NCBI RefSeq assembly: GCF_026314945.1 | Contig: NZ_CP111121.1 | Coordinates: 2,418,001-2,482,000 of the forward strand | Source: Chryseobacterium fluminis | GTDB lineage: Bacteria > Bacteroidota > Bacteroidia > Flavobacteriales > Weeksellaceae | Direction: 5' to 3' | DNA: 64,000 nucleotides | Shown here: positions 18,052-26,863 of the stretch, one piece after another | Layout of the letters: each line of letters opens with the position of its first letter | Position numbering within the stretch: position 1 is the stretch's first letter | Notes under the pieces: model-generated | Databases searched by the model: none | Told to the model about the DNA's origin: nothing | Seen by the model: the letters and a program-made list of their open reading frames with translations, nothing else | Position numbers and translations under genes: made by a program

Positions 18052-19659
18052 TTATTTCGGTGTACAAGCCTTGATAAAGGCTCTGAATAAAGGATGCGGT
18101 GTTGCGACCGTACTTTTATATTCCGGATGATATTGTACTCCTACATAGAATGGGTGATCCGGCATTTCCAATGCTTCAACCAGTCCCGTTTCCGGGTTGG
18201 TACCCGTTGCCATGAAGCCGTTATTTTCAAATTCAGCAATATAATCACTGTTGAACTCGTAACGGTGGCGGTGTCTTTCGGTAATATGCTTCATGCCGTA
18301 AATATCGTTTAGTGCTGAACCGTTCTTTAAGGAACATTTCCAGGCTCCAAGACGCATTGTCCCACCTTTATCCACAACATTTTTCTGCTCTTCCATTAGG
18401 GAAATCACTGGATGTTCCGTAGAAGTATCGAATTCCATGGAGTTGGCTTTTGAATATCCTAAAACATTTCTTGCAAATTCAATCGTCATGATCTGCATTC
18501 CCAGACAAATTCCCAACATCGGAACTTTATTTTCGCGGGCGTACTGAGCGGTTAATACTTTTCCTTCGATTCCTCTGTCGCCAAAACCAGGTGCCACAAG
18601 AATTCCGTCTACTCCCTGTAAGGTATCTTTAATATTTTCAGAAGTAATTTCTCCACTGTAAACCCATCTTATTTTCACCTCCGTTTCAAGATCTGCTCCT
18701 GCATGTTTAAAAGCTTCTGCAATAGAAATATAGGAATCCTGGAGAGATACATATTTTCCGACTAAGGCAATTTCAATGGTCTTTTTAGGGTTCTGGAATT
18801 TGTTCAGGAAGCTTTTCCAGTCTTTCAGATCTGCTTCTTTATCACTTGTAAGATCCAATTCTTTAAGAACCACATCATCAAAGTTCTGTTTCTGAAGATA
18901 CATGGGAACTTCATAAATGGTTTCCAGATCTTTACATTCAATCACATTATCTAAGGAAACATTACAGAACTGAGCCAGTTTGGCTCTCTGATCTTTTGGA
19001 ATCGTGTGCTCAGTTCTGCACACCAGAACATCCGCCATAATTCCACTTTCCATCAGCTGACGAACAGAATGCTGCGAAGGTTTTGTTTTTAGTTCTCCGC
19101 TTGAAGCAAGGTAAGGCAATAAGGTCAGGTGAATGACCATAGAATTCTTCTCTCCCAATTCCCACTTCAGCTGACGGACCGTTTCTATGTAAGGCAGAGA
19201 TTCAATATCTCCTACCGTTCCTCCGATTTCCGTAATAATGATATCGTAGTTCTGTTTGGATAAAATTTTAATTCTGCGCTTGATTTCGTTGGTGATATGC
19301 GGAATTACCTGAACTGTTTTTCCAAGAAAGTCTCCTTTTCTTTCCTTTTCAATAACCGTCTGGTATATTTTGCCTGTGGTAACATTGTTATTCTGAGAAG
19401 TCGGAGCATCCAGGTAACGCTCGTAGTGACCTAAATCCAGATCTGTCTCTGCACCATCTTCAGTTACATAACATTCTCCGTGTTCATAAGGATTCAGTGT
19501 TCCCGGGTCGATATTGATATAAGGATCCAGTTTCTGAATAGTTACATTAAAGCCGCGTGATTTTAGCAGAAGTCCCAGAGAAGCAGAAACGATTCCCTTT
19601 CCCAAAGATGAAGTTACACCTCCTGTCACAAAGATGTACTTTGTATTCTTTTTACTCAT
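18052..19659 (-). CDS. pyrG: CTP synthase (glutamine hydrolysing)
   Basis: Makes CTP from UTP, ATP and glutamine, the last step of pyrimidine nucleotide synthesis. The 535 residues are standard. The N-terminal synthase domain has the P-loop-like FVTGGVTSSLGKGIVSAS and the UTP/CTP site sequence GGTVGDIESLPYIE. The C-terminal class I glutamine amidotransferase domain has the nucleophile Cys in LGICLGMQ and the His/Glu pair in QYHPEYKS. I use ATG 19659 (MSKKNTKYIFV), since the longer frame would start at a TTG with an unconserved hexapeptide. Confidence 0.97.
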   Translation of the reverse strand: MSKKNTKYIFVTGGVTSSLGKGIVSASLGLLLKSRGFNVTIQKLDPYINIDPGTLNPYEHGECYVTEDGAETDLDLGHYERYLDAPTSQNNNVTTGKIYQTVIEKERKGDFLGKTVQVIPHITNEIKRRIKILSKQNYDIIITEIGGTVGDIESLPYIETVRQLKWELGEKNSMVIHLTLLPYLASSGELKTKPSQHSVRQLMESGIMADVLVCRTEHTIPKDQRAKLAQFCNVSLDNVIECKDLETIYEVPMYLQKQNFDDVVLKELDLTSDKEADLKDWKSFLNKFQNPKKTIEIALVGKYVSLQDSYISIAEAFKHAGADLETEVKIRWVYSGEITSENIKDTLQGVDGILVAPGFGDRGIEGKVLTAQYARENKVPMLGICLGMQIMTIEFARNVLGYSKANSMEFDTSTEHPVISLMEEQKNVVDKGGTMRLGAWKCSLKNGSALNDIYGMKHITERHRHRYEFNSDYIAEFENNGFMATGTNPETGLVEALEMPDHPFYVGVQYHPEYKSTVATPHPLFRAFIKACTPK

Positions 19660-19763
19660 TAGATTAGGTTTGTGCAAAGTTAGGGGAAAAAGAAATACAA
19701 GTCAATTTTTTGTTGAATAATAAATAATCATTATATTTACTATTGATTATCAGTTTAATAAAA

Positions 19764-20321
19764 ATGTCAACAATAGATAAAAAACATATAAATGAGTCTA
19801 TAAAAAATTCTCTGGAAATTCAAAAGCCTCTTTATATTTTTAGAGAAGAAATTTCAATTCCTATTGGCAGCGGATATTATAGCATTAATAATTCCAGGGC
19901 AATCGCAAAAATCAAAAAATCAGATCTTAGCAAACTTTTTTTTTCAAAAAGAAAGAAAAAAAGATTTCCTATAAGTCGTAGCTCAAGTATGATTCGATTT
20001 TATAATAATAATATCACTGTAAAATCACAAAAAGAAAATAAGGCTTTATCTGGTGCAAAATTTATAAGTAAGTATCTTGATTTTTTAAACCTGGATGTTG
20101 AAGGAATTAAATATAAAGAAACAAATGAAAGTTACCTTATTGAATTCTTTTATCATAGAGATTATTTTTTAATCGAGTTTTTTCATGATGATGATATCGT
20201 TTTGTTAATTCGTAATAATGAAAATGATAACCGAAAGGCATGGGATTTTACAACGGATCAAATTATTAATTTATTACAGGTTATCAAAGAAAACACAGTA
20301 ATGAAAAATGTGCAAATGTGA
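19764..20321 (+). CDS. Unknown protein, first gene of an AT-rich overlapping pair
   Basis: A 185-residue soluble protein that I do not recognise. It has no signal peptide or membrane segment; it has a basic middle (FFSKRKKKRFPISRS) and a beta-rich, aromatic and acidic second half (YLIEFFYHRDYFLIEFFHDDD). Composition is strongly Lys/Asn/Ile-rich, unlike pyrG next door, as in acquired genes. Its stop overlaps the start of the next gene by 14 bases, so the two are translationally coupled. Size and composition would suit an immunity or defence-type small protein, but no domain supports this. Start taken at ATG 19764 (MSTIDKK) instead of an earlier ATT/ATG-poor extension. Confidence 0.65.
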   Translation: MSTIDKKHINESIKNSLEIQKPLYIFREEISIPIGSGYYSINNSRAIAKIKKSDLSKLFFSKRKKKRFPISRSSSMIRFYNNNITVKSQKENKALSGAKFISKYLDFLNLDVEGIKYKETNESYLIEFFYHRDYFLIEFFHDDDIVLLIRNNENDNRKAWDFTTDQIINLLQVIKENTVMKNVQM

Positions 20322-20835
20322 TGAAATTTGTATTCCAAAAAATTTACATTGGGATATGCGGCCTACTGATGAAAATTTTGAAAATGAAAATTTATATAGA
20401 AGAGTAAGAGTACCTATAGATCAAAATAGGATTAAAGAAAAAGAAATTTCGGCAATCATTTTCCCAATAAAAGATGATTCATGTAACAGAGAAAAATATT
20501 CAAAACCTATTGATGTTTTATATAATATCAATGCTAAAAATTGTGATGACCATTTTTTCAATTGTGCGATAGTAGGTATAAATTCAAATCATATTTTACC
20601 ACAATTTTTTACACCTGAAGGCTCTTCAGATATATTTACTTTCCAAATTCTACATTCACCTGTCGAATGTATGTATCCTCATTGTGAAGTTATAGTTTTT
20701 AAAAACAACACAAGAGTTTCTGATAATAAGCCCAAGTCAGTTAAAGCATTTATTCGTGATGTCATAATTAAAAACTGTATTATTATAAAAGATTTTGATA
20801 TTAATGAAAATTCTTCTGTCGGGCAGGAAGTATAA
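20308..20835 (+). CDS. Unknown protein, second gene of the overlapping pair
   Basis: A 175-residue soluble protein, not recognised. The N terminus has three closely spaced cysteines (CKCDEIC), and further Cys residues appear through the chain (DDSCNREK, NAKNCDDHFFNC, VECMYPHCEV), which hints at metal binding or disulphides, though no standard zinc-finger spacing is visible. It starts inside the previous gene and ends just before a terminator, so the two genes make a self-contained operon. No signal peptide. AT-rich and apparently accessory. Confidence 0.65.
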   Translation: MCKCDEICIPKNLHWDMRPTDENFENENLYRRVRVPIDQNRIKEKEISAIIFPIKDDSCNREKYSKPIDVLYNINAKNCDDHFFNCAIVGINSNHILPQFFTPEGSSDIFTFQILHSPVECMYPHCEVIVFKNNTRVSDNKPKSVKAFIRDVIIKNCIIIKDFDINENSSVGQEV

Positions 20836-20840
20836 AACAA

Positions 20841-20873
20841 GAAGGTCCTCAATTTTCATTGAGAACCTTCTTT
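20841..20873. terminator. Terminator after the unknown gene pair
   Basis: A 12-bp stem with one mismatch (GAAGGTCCTCAA / TTGAGAACCTTC) followed by TTT; it may also serve the convergent yceI gene. Confidence 0.7.
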
Positions 20874-20899
20874 CCTAAACCAAATTATATATATGAAAA

Positions 20900-21469
20900 C
20901 TATTGTTTAATTAACTCAAAATATAAGTTAACGTCAACGTCTTTAGCCACTCCTGCTCCCGTCGGATCATATTTGATATTATAATCTAAACGGTTAACTT
21001 TAAATGTTGTCTGAAAACCAAGAACTTCTTTTCCCTGTTGGTTTTTTGTCATGCCTCCGAAGGTAACAGGAACACTGATGTCTTTGGTAACGTCTTTGAT
21101 GGTCAGCTTCCCTTTTAACAGATAGGCATTATTTTTATCCTTCGTAATCGAAGTAGATTCAAAACTCATATTCGGATATTTTTCACCGTCAAAAAAATCA
21201 GGGCTTTTTAAATGCTTATCTCTCATGTCAACCCCTGTATTTACTGAGTTCACATCTACCATGAAAGACATGGTAGCACCGTCAAGATTATTGCCTTTAG
21301 TAGCTACCTTTCCGTCAAACTTATCAAATCTTCCCTGCACAAAGCTGATTCCCATATGTTTGATATTGAAATTCACCGAAGAGTGCATCGGATCAACAGC
21401 CCATCCCGTCTGCGCAAACCCTACGATGCTTAAAAGTGTTACTATAAAAGTTAAAATTCCCTTTTTCAT
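20900..21469 (-). CDS. YceI family periplasmic lipid-binding-like protein
   Basis: A 189-residue secreted protein with signal peptide MKKGILTFIVTLLSIVGFAQ. The mature part matches YceI: WAVDPMHSSVNFNIKHMG at the start, GRFDKFDGKV, then HLKSPDFFDGEKYPNMSFEST, the most conserved stretch, and DVTKDISVPVTFGG. The fold is a lipocalin-like barrel that binds polyprenyl or isoprenoid chains in studied members. The exact role is unknown and is often linked to stress. It is single-gene with no operon partner. Confidence 0.93.
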   Translation of the reverse strand: MKKGILTFIVTLLSIVGFAQTGWAVDPMHSSVNFNIKHMGISFVQGRFDKFDGKVATKGNNLDGATMSFMVDVNSVNTGVDMRDKHLKSPDFFDGEKYPNMSFESTSITKDKNNAYLLKGKLTIKDVTKDISVPVTFGGMTKNQQGKEVLGFQTTFKVNRLDYNIKYDPTGAGVAKDVDVNLYFELIKQ

Positions 21470-21532
21470 TGTATAAATTTTTAGATTAATTCCGGAGCAA
21501 AGGTAGGTTGTACAAAATACTCCGGCATTGAT

Positions 21533-21949
21533 CTATGTTAGTTTTTTATTTTTTGATGAAATTAATTTTAAATGAATTAGATAAAACGAATACATGATCA
21601 GAAATATAATGAATGAATTAACATACATCATTATCATTAACAAGTTTTCCGGGGTTGCATCCGAAAAACACAGAAAAGGATTATTTCCTGAAATAAGCAG
21701 GAAAAATAAATAAATGACCTCAAATAAAATGGCCATTCTCAGTACTGAATGATAACTTTTCCTGAAAATAATAACTGTTACCATTCCGATTGCTGTAATG
21801 ACCGAACAAAAAATCAGAATCAGGTAAGAATACATTCCGAAGCTTCCGCCCGGCAATTTTAAAAATCTCACGGTCCATTCACTGAACAGAGCATTTAAAA
21901 GACTCATAACTGTAAATACCACCAGGCTTTTAAGTATAATTTTTCCCAT
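21533..21949 (-). CDS. Small membrane protein of unknown function (four segments)
   Basis: 138 residues with four hydrophobic stretches (about 5-22, 38-60, 68-85 and 105-128), the last followed by a basic cytoplasmic tail (KLISSKNKKLT). No recognised domain. The ATG at 21949 is 59 bases from the radA start, which runs the other way, so the two share a divergent intergenic region. Confidence 0.6.
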   Translation of the reverse strand: MGKIILKSLVVFTVMSLLNALFSEWTVRFLKLPGGSFGMYSYLILIFCSVITAIGMVTVIIFRKSYHSVLRMAILFEVIYLFFLLISGNNPFLCFSDATPENLLMIMMYVNSFIIFLIMYSFYLIHLKLISSKNKKLT

Positions 21950-22008
21950 ACCTGAAAATTAATTAAAATTCGAAAGAGAAATTGAAAAAAAATTTTGAAC
22001 TTCGCGGT

Positions 22009-23361
22009 ATGGCAAAATTAAAAACAGCATATTTCTGTCAAAACTGCGGAACACAGTACTCTCAATGGATGGGACAGTGCAAAAACTGCGGAGAATGGAA
22101 TACTTTGGTGGAAGAAGTGGTAGAAAAAACCAATTCTCATACAACGCCACCTTTCTCAAAAACAAAACAGCACGTCATCAATATTGTTGAGGTTGAAACC
22201 AATGAAGAACCGAGAATAAAAACCCCTTCCGAAGAACTAAACCGGGTTTTGGGCGGAGGAATCGTTTTAGGCTCCGTTACTTTAATCGGAGGCGAGCCCG
22301 GAATCGGAAAATCGACTCTGCTTCTTCAGCTGGCCCTGAAAATGAAGAAAAAAGTATTCTATGTGTCAGGGGAAGAAAGTGCATCTCAGATTAAAATGAG
22401 AGCTGACCGGCTAACGGATGTTCAAAATCCGAACTGCTTCCTTTATACCGAGACCAATCTGGAAAAAATTCTTCATGAAGCTAAAAAACTGGCACCAGAT
22501 TTCGTAATTATAGATTCTATCCAGACGCTGCAGTCTCAATTGATAGAAAGTTCACCAGGCACGGTCTCTCAAATCCGTGAATGCTCAAATGAGATCATTA
22601 AATACGCAAAAGAAAACAGCATTCCTGTCTTTCTGGTAGGTCACATTACAAAAGACGGACAGATTGCAGGTCCTAAAGTACTGGAACACATGGTCGATGT
22701 GGTTTTAAACTTCGATGGTGACAGAAATCATCTTTTCAGATTATTAAGAGCCAATAAAAACCGTTTCGGATCCACCTCCGAAATCGGAATTTATGAAATG
22801 ATTGCTCAGGGCCTGAAAGAAATTAAAAACCCTTCCGAAATTTTAATTACCAAAAAGTTCGAAGAGCTTTCCGGAAATTCGGTAGCTGTAACAATTGAGG
22901 GAAACCGGCCGATGCTGCTGGAAATTCAGGCACTGGTAAGTACGGCCGTTTACGGAACTCCCCAGAGAAGTTCTACCGGCTTCGACTCCAAAAGACTCAA
23001 TATGCTGCTGGCTGTCCTGGAAAAAAGAGCAGGATTTCAGCTGGGAGCCAAAGATGTTTTCCTGAATATTACAGGCGGAATAAAAACGGATGATCCTGCC
23101 TTAGATCTCGCTGTCGTTGCTTCTATTCTTTCATCCAATGAAGATATCGCCATTTCTGAACATTACTGTTTTGCCGGAGAAATCGGACTAAGCGGTGAAA
23201 TCCGGCCGATCGCACAAGCCGAACAGAGAATAACGGAAGCCGAAAAATTAGGATATGAGAAAATTTTTGTGTCTAACTTAAATAAACTTTCCAAGAAAAA
23301 ATTCGGAATTATTATAGAAGAAGTCAGTAAAATAGAGGATTTTCACGAAAGACTATTTTAA
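22009..23361 (+). CDS. radA: DNA repair protein RadA
   Basis: A RecA-like ATPase that promotes branch migration during recombinational repair. The 450 residues show all domains: a four-Cys zinc finger (Cys10, 13, 24, 27), the RecA core with Walker A GGEPGIGKST (about 93-102), the RadA-specific KNRFGS motif in ANKNRFGSTSEIG, and a C-terminal Lon-protease-like domain (GSTGFDSKRLNMLLAVLEKR onward). I chose ATG 22009 (MAKLKTAYFC), because the zinc finger normally begins about 9 residues in; the longer frame would need a TTG start. There is no classic terminator; the inverted repeat at 23370-23434 starts 9 bases after the stop. Confidence 0.96.
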   Translation: MAKLKTAYFCQNCGTQYSQWMGQCKNCGEWNTLVEEVVEKTNSHTTPPFSKTKQHVINIVEVETNEEPRIKTPSEELNRVLGGGIVLGSVTLIGGEPGIGKSTLLLQLALKMKKKVFYVSGEESASQIKMRADRLTDVQNPNCFLYTETNLEKILHEAKKLAPDFVIIDSIQTLQSQLIESSPGTVSQIRECSNEIIKYAKENSIPVFLVGHITKDGQIAGPKVLEHMVDVVLNFDGDRNHLFRLLRANKNRFGSTSEIGIYEMIAQGLKEIKNPSEILITKKFEELSGNSVAVTIEGNRPMLLEIQALVSTAVYGTPQRSSTGFDSKRLNMLLAVLEKRAGFQLGAKDVFLNITGGIKTDDPALDLAVVASILSSNEDIAISEHYCFAGEIGLSGEIRPIAQAEQRITEAEKLGYEKIFVSNLNKLSKKKFGIIIEEVSKIEDFHERLF

Positions 23362-23369
23362 CATTAAAA

Positions 23370-23434
23370 ATATTCACTTAAGTTTGAAATATTATGTATA
23401 TTTGTTATAATAACCCACAAACTTAAGTGAATAT
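23370..23434. repeat. Perfect 17-bp inverted repeat around the metalloprotease promoter
   Basis: The left arm 23370-23386 and right arm 23418-23434 are exact reverse complements (core CACTTAAGTTTG), separated by 31 bases that contain TATATTTG. The right arm runs into the ATG of the next gene. An RNA that reads through from radA would fold the start codon into a 17-bp stem; a transcript from the internal promoter would not. Confidence 0.85.
23397..23404 (+). promoter_or_regulatory. -7 promoter box inside the inverted repeat
   Basis: TATATTTG, a perfect TAnnTTTG, 28 bases before the metalloprotease ATG. No good -33 element at normal spacing; the nearest TTTG is 10 bases upstream, in the left arm. 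Confidence 0.5.
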
Positions 23435-24977
23435 GAAAACAAAAATTACCACCCTCCTCGTTTTCTGTGTAACTTTATTTTCAGCACAGACGAGTGTTTT
23501 CCAGAATCCCGTTAACGAAGGCAATTTACCTGCTGATCAGAAAATAACCAAAGAGCTTGCTTCAAGCTACATATCGACCGATTATTATCTTCAGCCTTCA
23601 TTTGATCTCCAGTCTGATTTAAAAATAAATCTGCCGTCCCACAGACAGATCACTGCGAAATTCAGTCGTATATTCAGCTACGGCAACAAAACCGAATCTT
23701 ATGTTTACGCTATTGAAAACGAGCCTGATTCTGAATTGGTTCTATCAAAATCCGGCACGGTCATTACCGGAATGTACGCTCCTGCAACGGGAACAAAAGT
23801 GATGTTCCACCAGGTAAAAGGGGATATTTTTGCACTTTCTGTGGTAAGTGACCAGAAAATTCTGGATCAGGACTCCAAAGATGATTCTATTTTAGATTCT
23901 GCCATTCCCGGAGCCGGAAAAGTGAATTCCAATGTATGTCTTTCCACCACTCCGGTTTGCGCTGCTTCTACGATAGATGTAATGGTCGTTTATACCTCAG
24001 CTGCCAGAACTGCCTGGGGCGGCGTTTCTCAAAGCAACTCCTTCATTGCGACGGCCATTACCAATTTCAACACTGCTTTAATTAATTCCGGAGTTTCCAA
24101 TGTAACCATCAATCTGGTTTATTCAGGAGAAATTGCCTATACCGAACCCGGAAATATTAACACTGACCTCACAAGATTAAGAACGAACAACGACGGTTTT
24201 ATGGACAATGTTCATACCTTAAGAACCACCTATGGGGCAGATCTTGTGGCTCTGGTTACCGGAACGCCTACCAACACCTGCGGATTAGGCTATGTGAACA
24301 CCAATCCGACAAATTACAGCGGGGCAAGCGGATTTTGTGTAAGTCTGTACAATTGTGTAGTATCCAACTATTCTTTAGCGCACGAATTGGGCCACAATAT
24401 GGGATTACAGCATGACTGGTATGTAAATACCAGCACCTCACCCTGCAGCCACCATCATGGTTACGTGAACAGAACTGCCATTAATCTGGGTACCTCCAGT
24501 ACCTCATCACAGCGATGGAGAACCATCATGGCGTACAATGATGAGTGCTCGGCAACCGGCTTTAACTGTACAAGAATTAACCGTTGGTCTAATCCGTCTG
24601 TAAATTACAATACTGAGCCGACAGGAATTGCCATCGGGAATACCAATCCTTCGAATGAAGCCTATGGCTTCGCAAGATTTGCCTGTGTCGTGTCCAATTT
24701 TATGCCGGCCGCCGCTGATGCGCTGTCTACATCGGAAACACTGCAACAAGCCAGAGAATTTACGGTATATCCCAATCCGGCAAAAGATTTCATTACCATT
24801 TCATTAGATGGCCGTGAGAAATATTCATTTAAAATCTTTAATGCAGCGGGACAGTTTATATTACAGACAACAGAAAGAACCATCAGTCTCAAAGGCCTCA
24901 GTTCCGGAAGTTATTTTTTAAGTATTTATGATGACAAAGGATCTTTGGCAGGAAGTAAAAAGTTTATTGTCAGATAA
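23433..24977 (+). CDS. Secreted metzincin-type zinc metalloprotease with T9SS sorting domain
   Basis: A 514-residue secreted peptidase. Signal peptide MKTKITTLLVFCVTLFSAQ; a pro-like region to about 165; then a reprolysin-like catalytic domain with the zinc motif HELGHNMGLQH (HExxHxxGxxH) and a Met-turn in TIMAYNDEC. Paired cysteines occur around the active site. The C terminus is a type A T9SS sorting domain: YPNPAKDFITISL ... GLSSGSYFLSIYDDKGS ... KKFIVR. It should be exported by Sec, passed through the type IX system, and anchored or released at the surface. Start ATG 23433; an upstream in-frame GTG lies within the repeat arm. It ends in a strong terminator, so it is a single-gene unit. 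Confidence 0.93.
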   Translation: MKTKITTLLVFCVTLFSAQTSVFQNPVNEGNLPADQKITKELASSYISTDYYLQPSFDLQSDLKINLPSHRQITAKFSRIFSYGNKTESYVYAIENEPDSELVLSKSGTVITGMYAPATGTKVMFHQVKGDIFALSVVSDQKILDQDSKDDSILDSAIPGAGKVNSNVCLSTTPVCAASTIDVMVVYTSAARTAWGGVSQSNSFIATAITNFNTALINSGVSNVTINLVYSGEIAYTEPGNINTDLTRLRTNNDGFMDNVHTLRTTYGADLVALVTGTPTNTCGLGYVNTNPTNYSGASGFCVSLYNCVVSNYSLAHELGHNMGLQHDWYVNTSTSPCSHHHGYVNRTAINLGTSSTSSQRWRTIMAYNDECSATGFNCTRINRWSNPSVNYNTEPTGIAIGNTNPSNEAYGFARFACVVSNFMPAAADALSTSETLQQAREFTVYPNPAKDFITISLDGREKYSFKIFNAAGQFILQTTERTISLKGLSSGSYFLSIYDDKGSLAGSKKFIVR

Positions 24978-25001
24978 TTTCACTAAATAGAGCAATCTTG
25001 G

Positions 25002-25035
25002 TTCCCCGAATATTTAATCTATTCGGGGAATTTTC
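25002..25035 (+). terminator. Terminator after the metalloprotease
   Basis: A perfect 10-bp stem TTCCCCGAAT / ATTCGGGGAA with a 9-nt loop, followed by TTTT. Confidence 0.9.
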
Positions 25036-25058
25036 AATTTTAAGTCTTATCTTGGCGT

Positions 25059-25652
25059 ATGAATTATCTGGCACATTCTTATCTTACTTTCACCGACGGA
25101 CAGATCGTAGGACAGTTTCTGGAAGATTTCATCCGCAACAGAGACCGTTTTTCGTTTGCGAAAGATATCCAGGATGGAATCACCCTGCACCGGGCCATCG
25201 ATACCTTTACCGATTCCCATCCTGCCATTCATGAAGCTAAAAAAATTTTCAGCCCATTGGTAAGATTATACGCCGGAGCTTTCGTAGACGTCTCGATGGA
25301 CTATTTTGTAGCCAATGATCTGCAGCTGCATACCTTAGCGGAATGGAAGGCCCATTCGCTCCGGGTGTACCGGGTTCTGAACGAGCATGAACAATGGCTT
25401 CCTGAAAATTTTAAAATGATGCTAAAAAAAATGGAACAGGATGACTGGCTTTATAATTACAGAGAGGACCAGGGAATCAAATTCAGTATGAGAAACGTTT
25501 TAAACAAAGCAAAGTATCTGGAAAAGGATATTCCGGTATTTGAAGCATTTTTGGAAAATAAAGCAGCGCTGCAACAATGTTACACTCATTTTTTTCCGGA
25601 CCTTTTAGCCCATGCAAAAGGAGTTAATGCACTTCTACAGATTGAGCATTAA
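25059..25652 (+). CDS. Acyl carrier protein phosphodiesterase (AcpH/DUF479 family)
   Basis: A 197-residue cytoplasmic protein. Members remove the 4'-phosphopantetheine arm from acyl carrier protein. The N terminus MNYLAHSYLTFTDGQIVGQFLEDFIRN and the GITLHRAIDTFTDSHP stretch are family hallmarks, with His and Asp residues that form the HD-like metal site (H6, H46, D49, D53 by eye). FVDVSMDYFVANDL is also typical. Activity of Bacteroidota members has been inferred, not shown here. The last bases of the gene, GAGCATTAA, and its downstream flank are repeated at 27616. Confidence 0.88.
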   Translation: MNYLAHSYLTFTDGQIVGQFLEDFIRNRDRFSFAKDIQDGITLHRAIDTFTDSHPAIHEAKKIFSPLVRLYAGAFVDVSMDYFVANDLQLHTLAEWKAHSLRVYRVLNEHEQWLPENFKMMLKKMEQDDWLYNYREDQGIKFSMRNVLNKAKYLEKDIPVFEAFLENKAALQQCYTHFFPDLLAHAKGVNALLQIEH

Positions 25653-25714
25653 AGCAAAAAAACACTCACCCGAAAGCAAGTGTTCTGTCTATATTGTATT
25701 TGTGTTATAGAATG
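25644..25714. repeat. acpH 3' end and terminator block, copy 1
   Basis: Starts in the last codons of acpH (GAGCATTAAAGC) and includes a hairpin AACACT...AGTGTT with a T-run on the minus strand, which is the likely terminator of the surface gene at 25754. It recurs with small changes at 27616-27684. Confidence 0.75.
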
Positions 25715-25753
25715 TACGTCTTTGATCATTGGGAATAATGAATGAAGAGTATA

Positions 25754-26863
25754 TTAATCAATACGAACGATATTTATTGTATAGGATCCTGTTATAGGAG
25801 CTGCCGCAGTAGGTGTAGATCCGAAGGTTTTTCCTTGGAATGTCAATGTATCACCTGCTGCCATTTTTATTAATTCTGAAGTACTTGCCGTGATAAAACT
25901 TGCGAGGCCGGAGACTTCCGGCAAGGTAACTTTTGCCTTTTTGCGTGAATATTCCGTTCCGTTTAAATTTAATTTTACATCCGCAATATATCCATCTCCT
26001 CCATCTTCCGTATTGGCTCTCTGAGGAAAATCTATCGAGAAATCGACTTTGTATAAGCCTGTTGCCGCAGCAGTAAACGTAGTAACGGTTAATTCATTAA
26101 GATTATCGAAAGTTTCTGTCGGCGTTCCAATTGTTGTAAATGTATTATTTACAGTAATACTAACATTTCCTATAGCCCTAACTGCACTGATGCTGGATGA
26201 ATTCCGTAATTGTACAACTCCCGTACTGTTAACCGTGAGTGAACCAGAAGTTCCTGACGAGGCCTGTAGTCCTTCCAGCCTCAATGGATCAGTAGCATTA
26301 ACATGTAGTTTATTCGTAGGTGCAGAAGTTCCGATCCCTACGTTTCCTGTCGTAGAATTAATTCTCATTCTTTCCAGAAGATTCCCTCCCAGAGAATTTC
26401 CTATATAGAAATCCTCCTCTGAGCCATTACTCAATGTGGCTCCTGTACGGACAGAGCCTAATGCCCAATTCGTCCCTCCGGAAGTAGGACCACTGTTGGT
26501 AAAGCCAATTAATGAATAGTTTCCGGTAGCGAGTGGGGAAGTATTCCGTAAAGCAATGATCCCGTACTGGTTTGTACCTGCTGTAGCATCAATAAGGTTA
26601 TATCTGTTTGCATTGGCAACAGACGAAACGACATGAAGTTTTGTATCGGGAACAGTGGTTCCCACTCCCATATCTCCGGTCGATGTAATAACAACATCAT
26701 TTGCTGCCTGAGAAGCAGAAGGAGCTCCGGTCGCCGGGTTATCTTTAGCCCCGTCTACGTGCAAGGTTCCCTGAGGATTCTGCGTACTAATTCCTACCTG
26801 TGATTTAGCGAGACCACTTAAAACAAAAGTCAGAGATAAAATGTAAAATTTACTTATTTTCAT
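25754..26863 (-). CDS. Secreted surface protein with fibre-type repeats and jelly-roll-like end
   Basis: 369 residues. Signal peptide MKISKFYILSLTFVLSGLAKS. The mature start VGISTQNPQGTLHVDGAKDN and two later copies of the unit (MGVGTTVPDTKLHV, VGIGTSAPTNKLHV) resemble the short head-domain repeats of phage tail fibres and trimeric bacterial surface proteins. The C-terminal 140 residues (from about RAIGNVSITVNN) look like a C1q/TNF-type beta sandwich, with TFTAAATGLYKVDFSIDF. I infer a trimeric secreted or surface adhesin-like protein; there is no T9SS tail. A decayed close copy lies at 28929-29784 and a relative at 27745-28557. Start ATG 26863 fits the signal peptide. Confidence 0.7.
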   Translation of the reverse strand: MKISKFYILSLTFVLSGLAKSQVGISTQNPQGTLHVDGAKDNPATGAPSASQAANDVVITSTGDMGVGTTVPDTKLHVVSSVANANRYNLIDATAGTNQYGIIALRNTSPLATGNYSLIGFTNSGPTSGGTNWALGSVRTGATLSNGSEEDFYIGNSLGGNLLERMRINSTTGNVGIGTSAPTNKLHVNATDPLRLEGLQASSGTSGSLTVNSTGVVQLRNSSSISAVRAIGNVSITVNNTFTTIGTPTETFDNLNELTVTTFTAAATGLYKVDFSIDFPQRANTEDGGDGYIADVKLNLNGTEYSRKKAKVTLPEVSGLASFITASTSELIKMAAGDTLTFQGKTFGSTPTAAAPITGSYTINIVRID

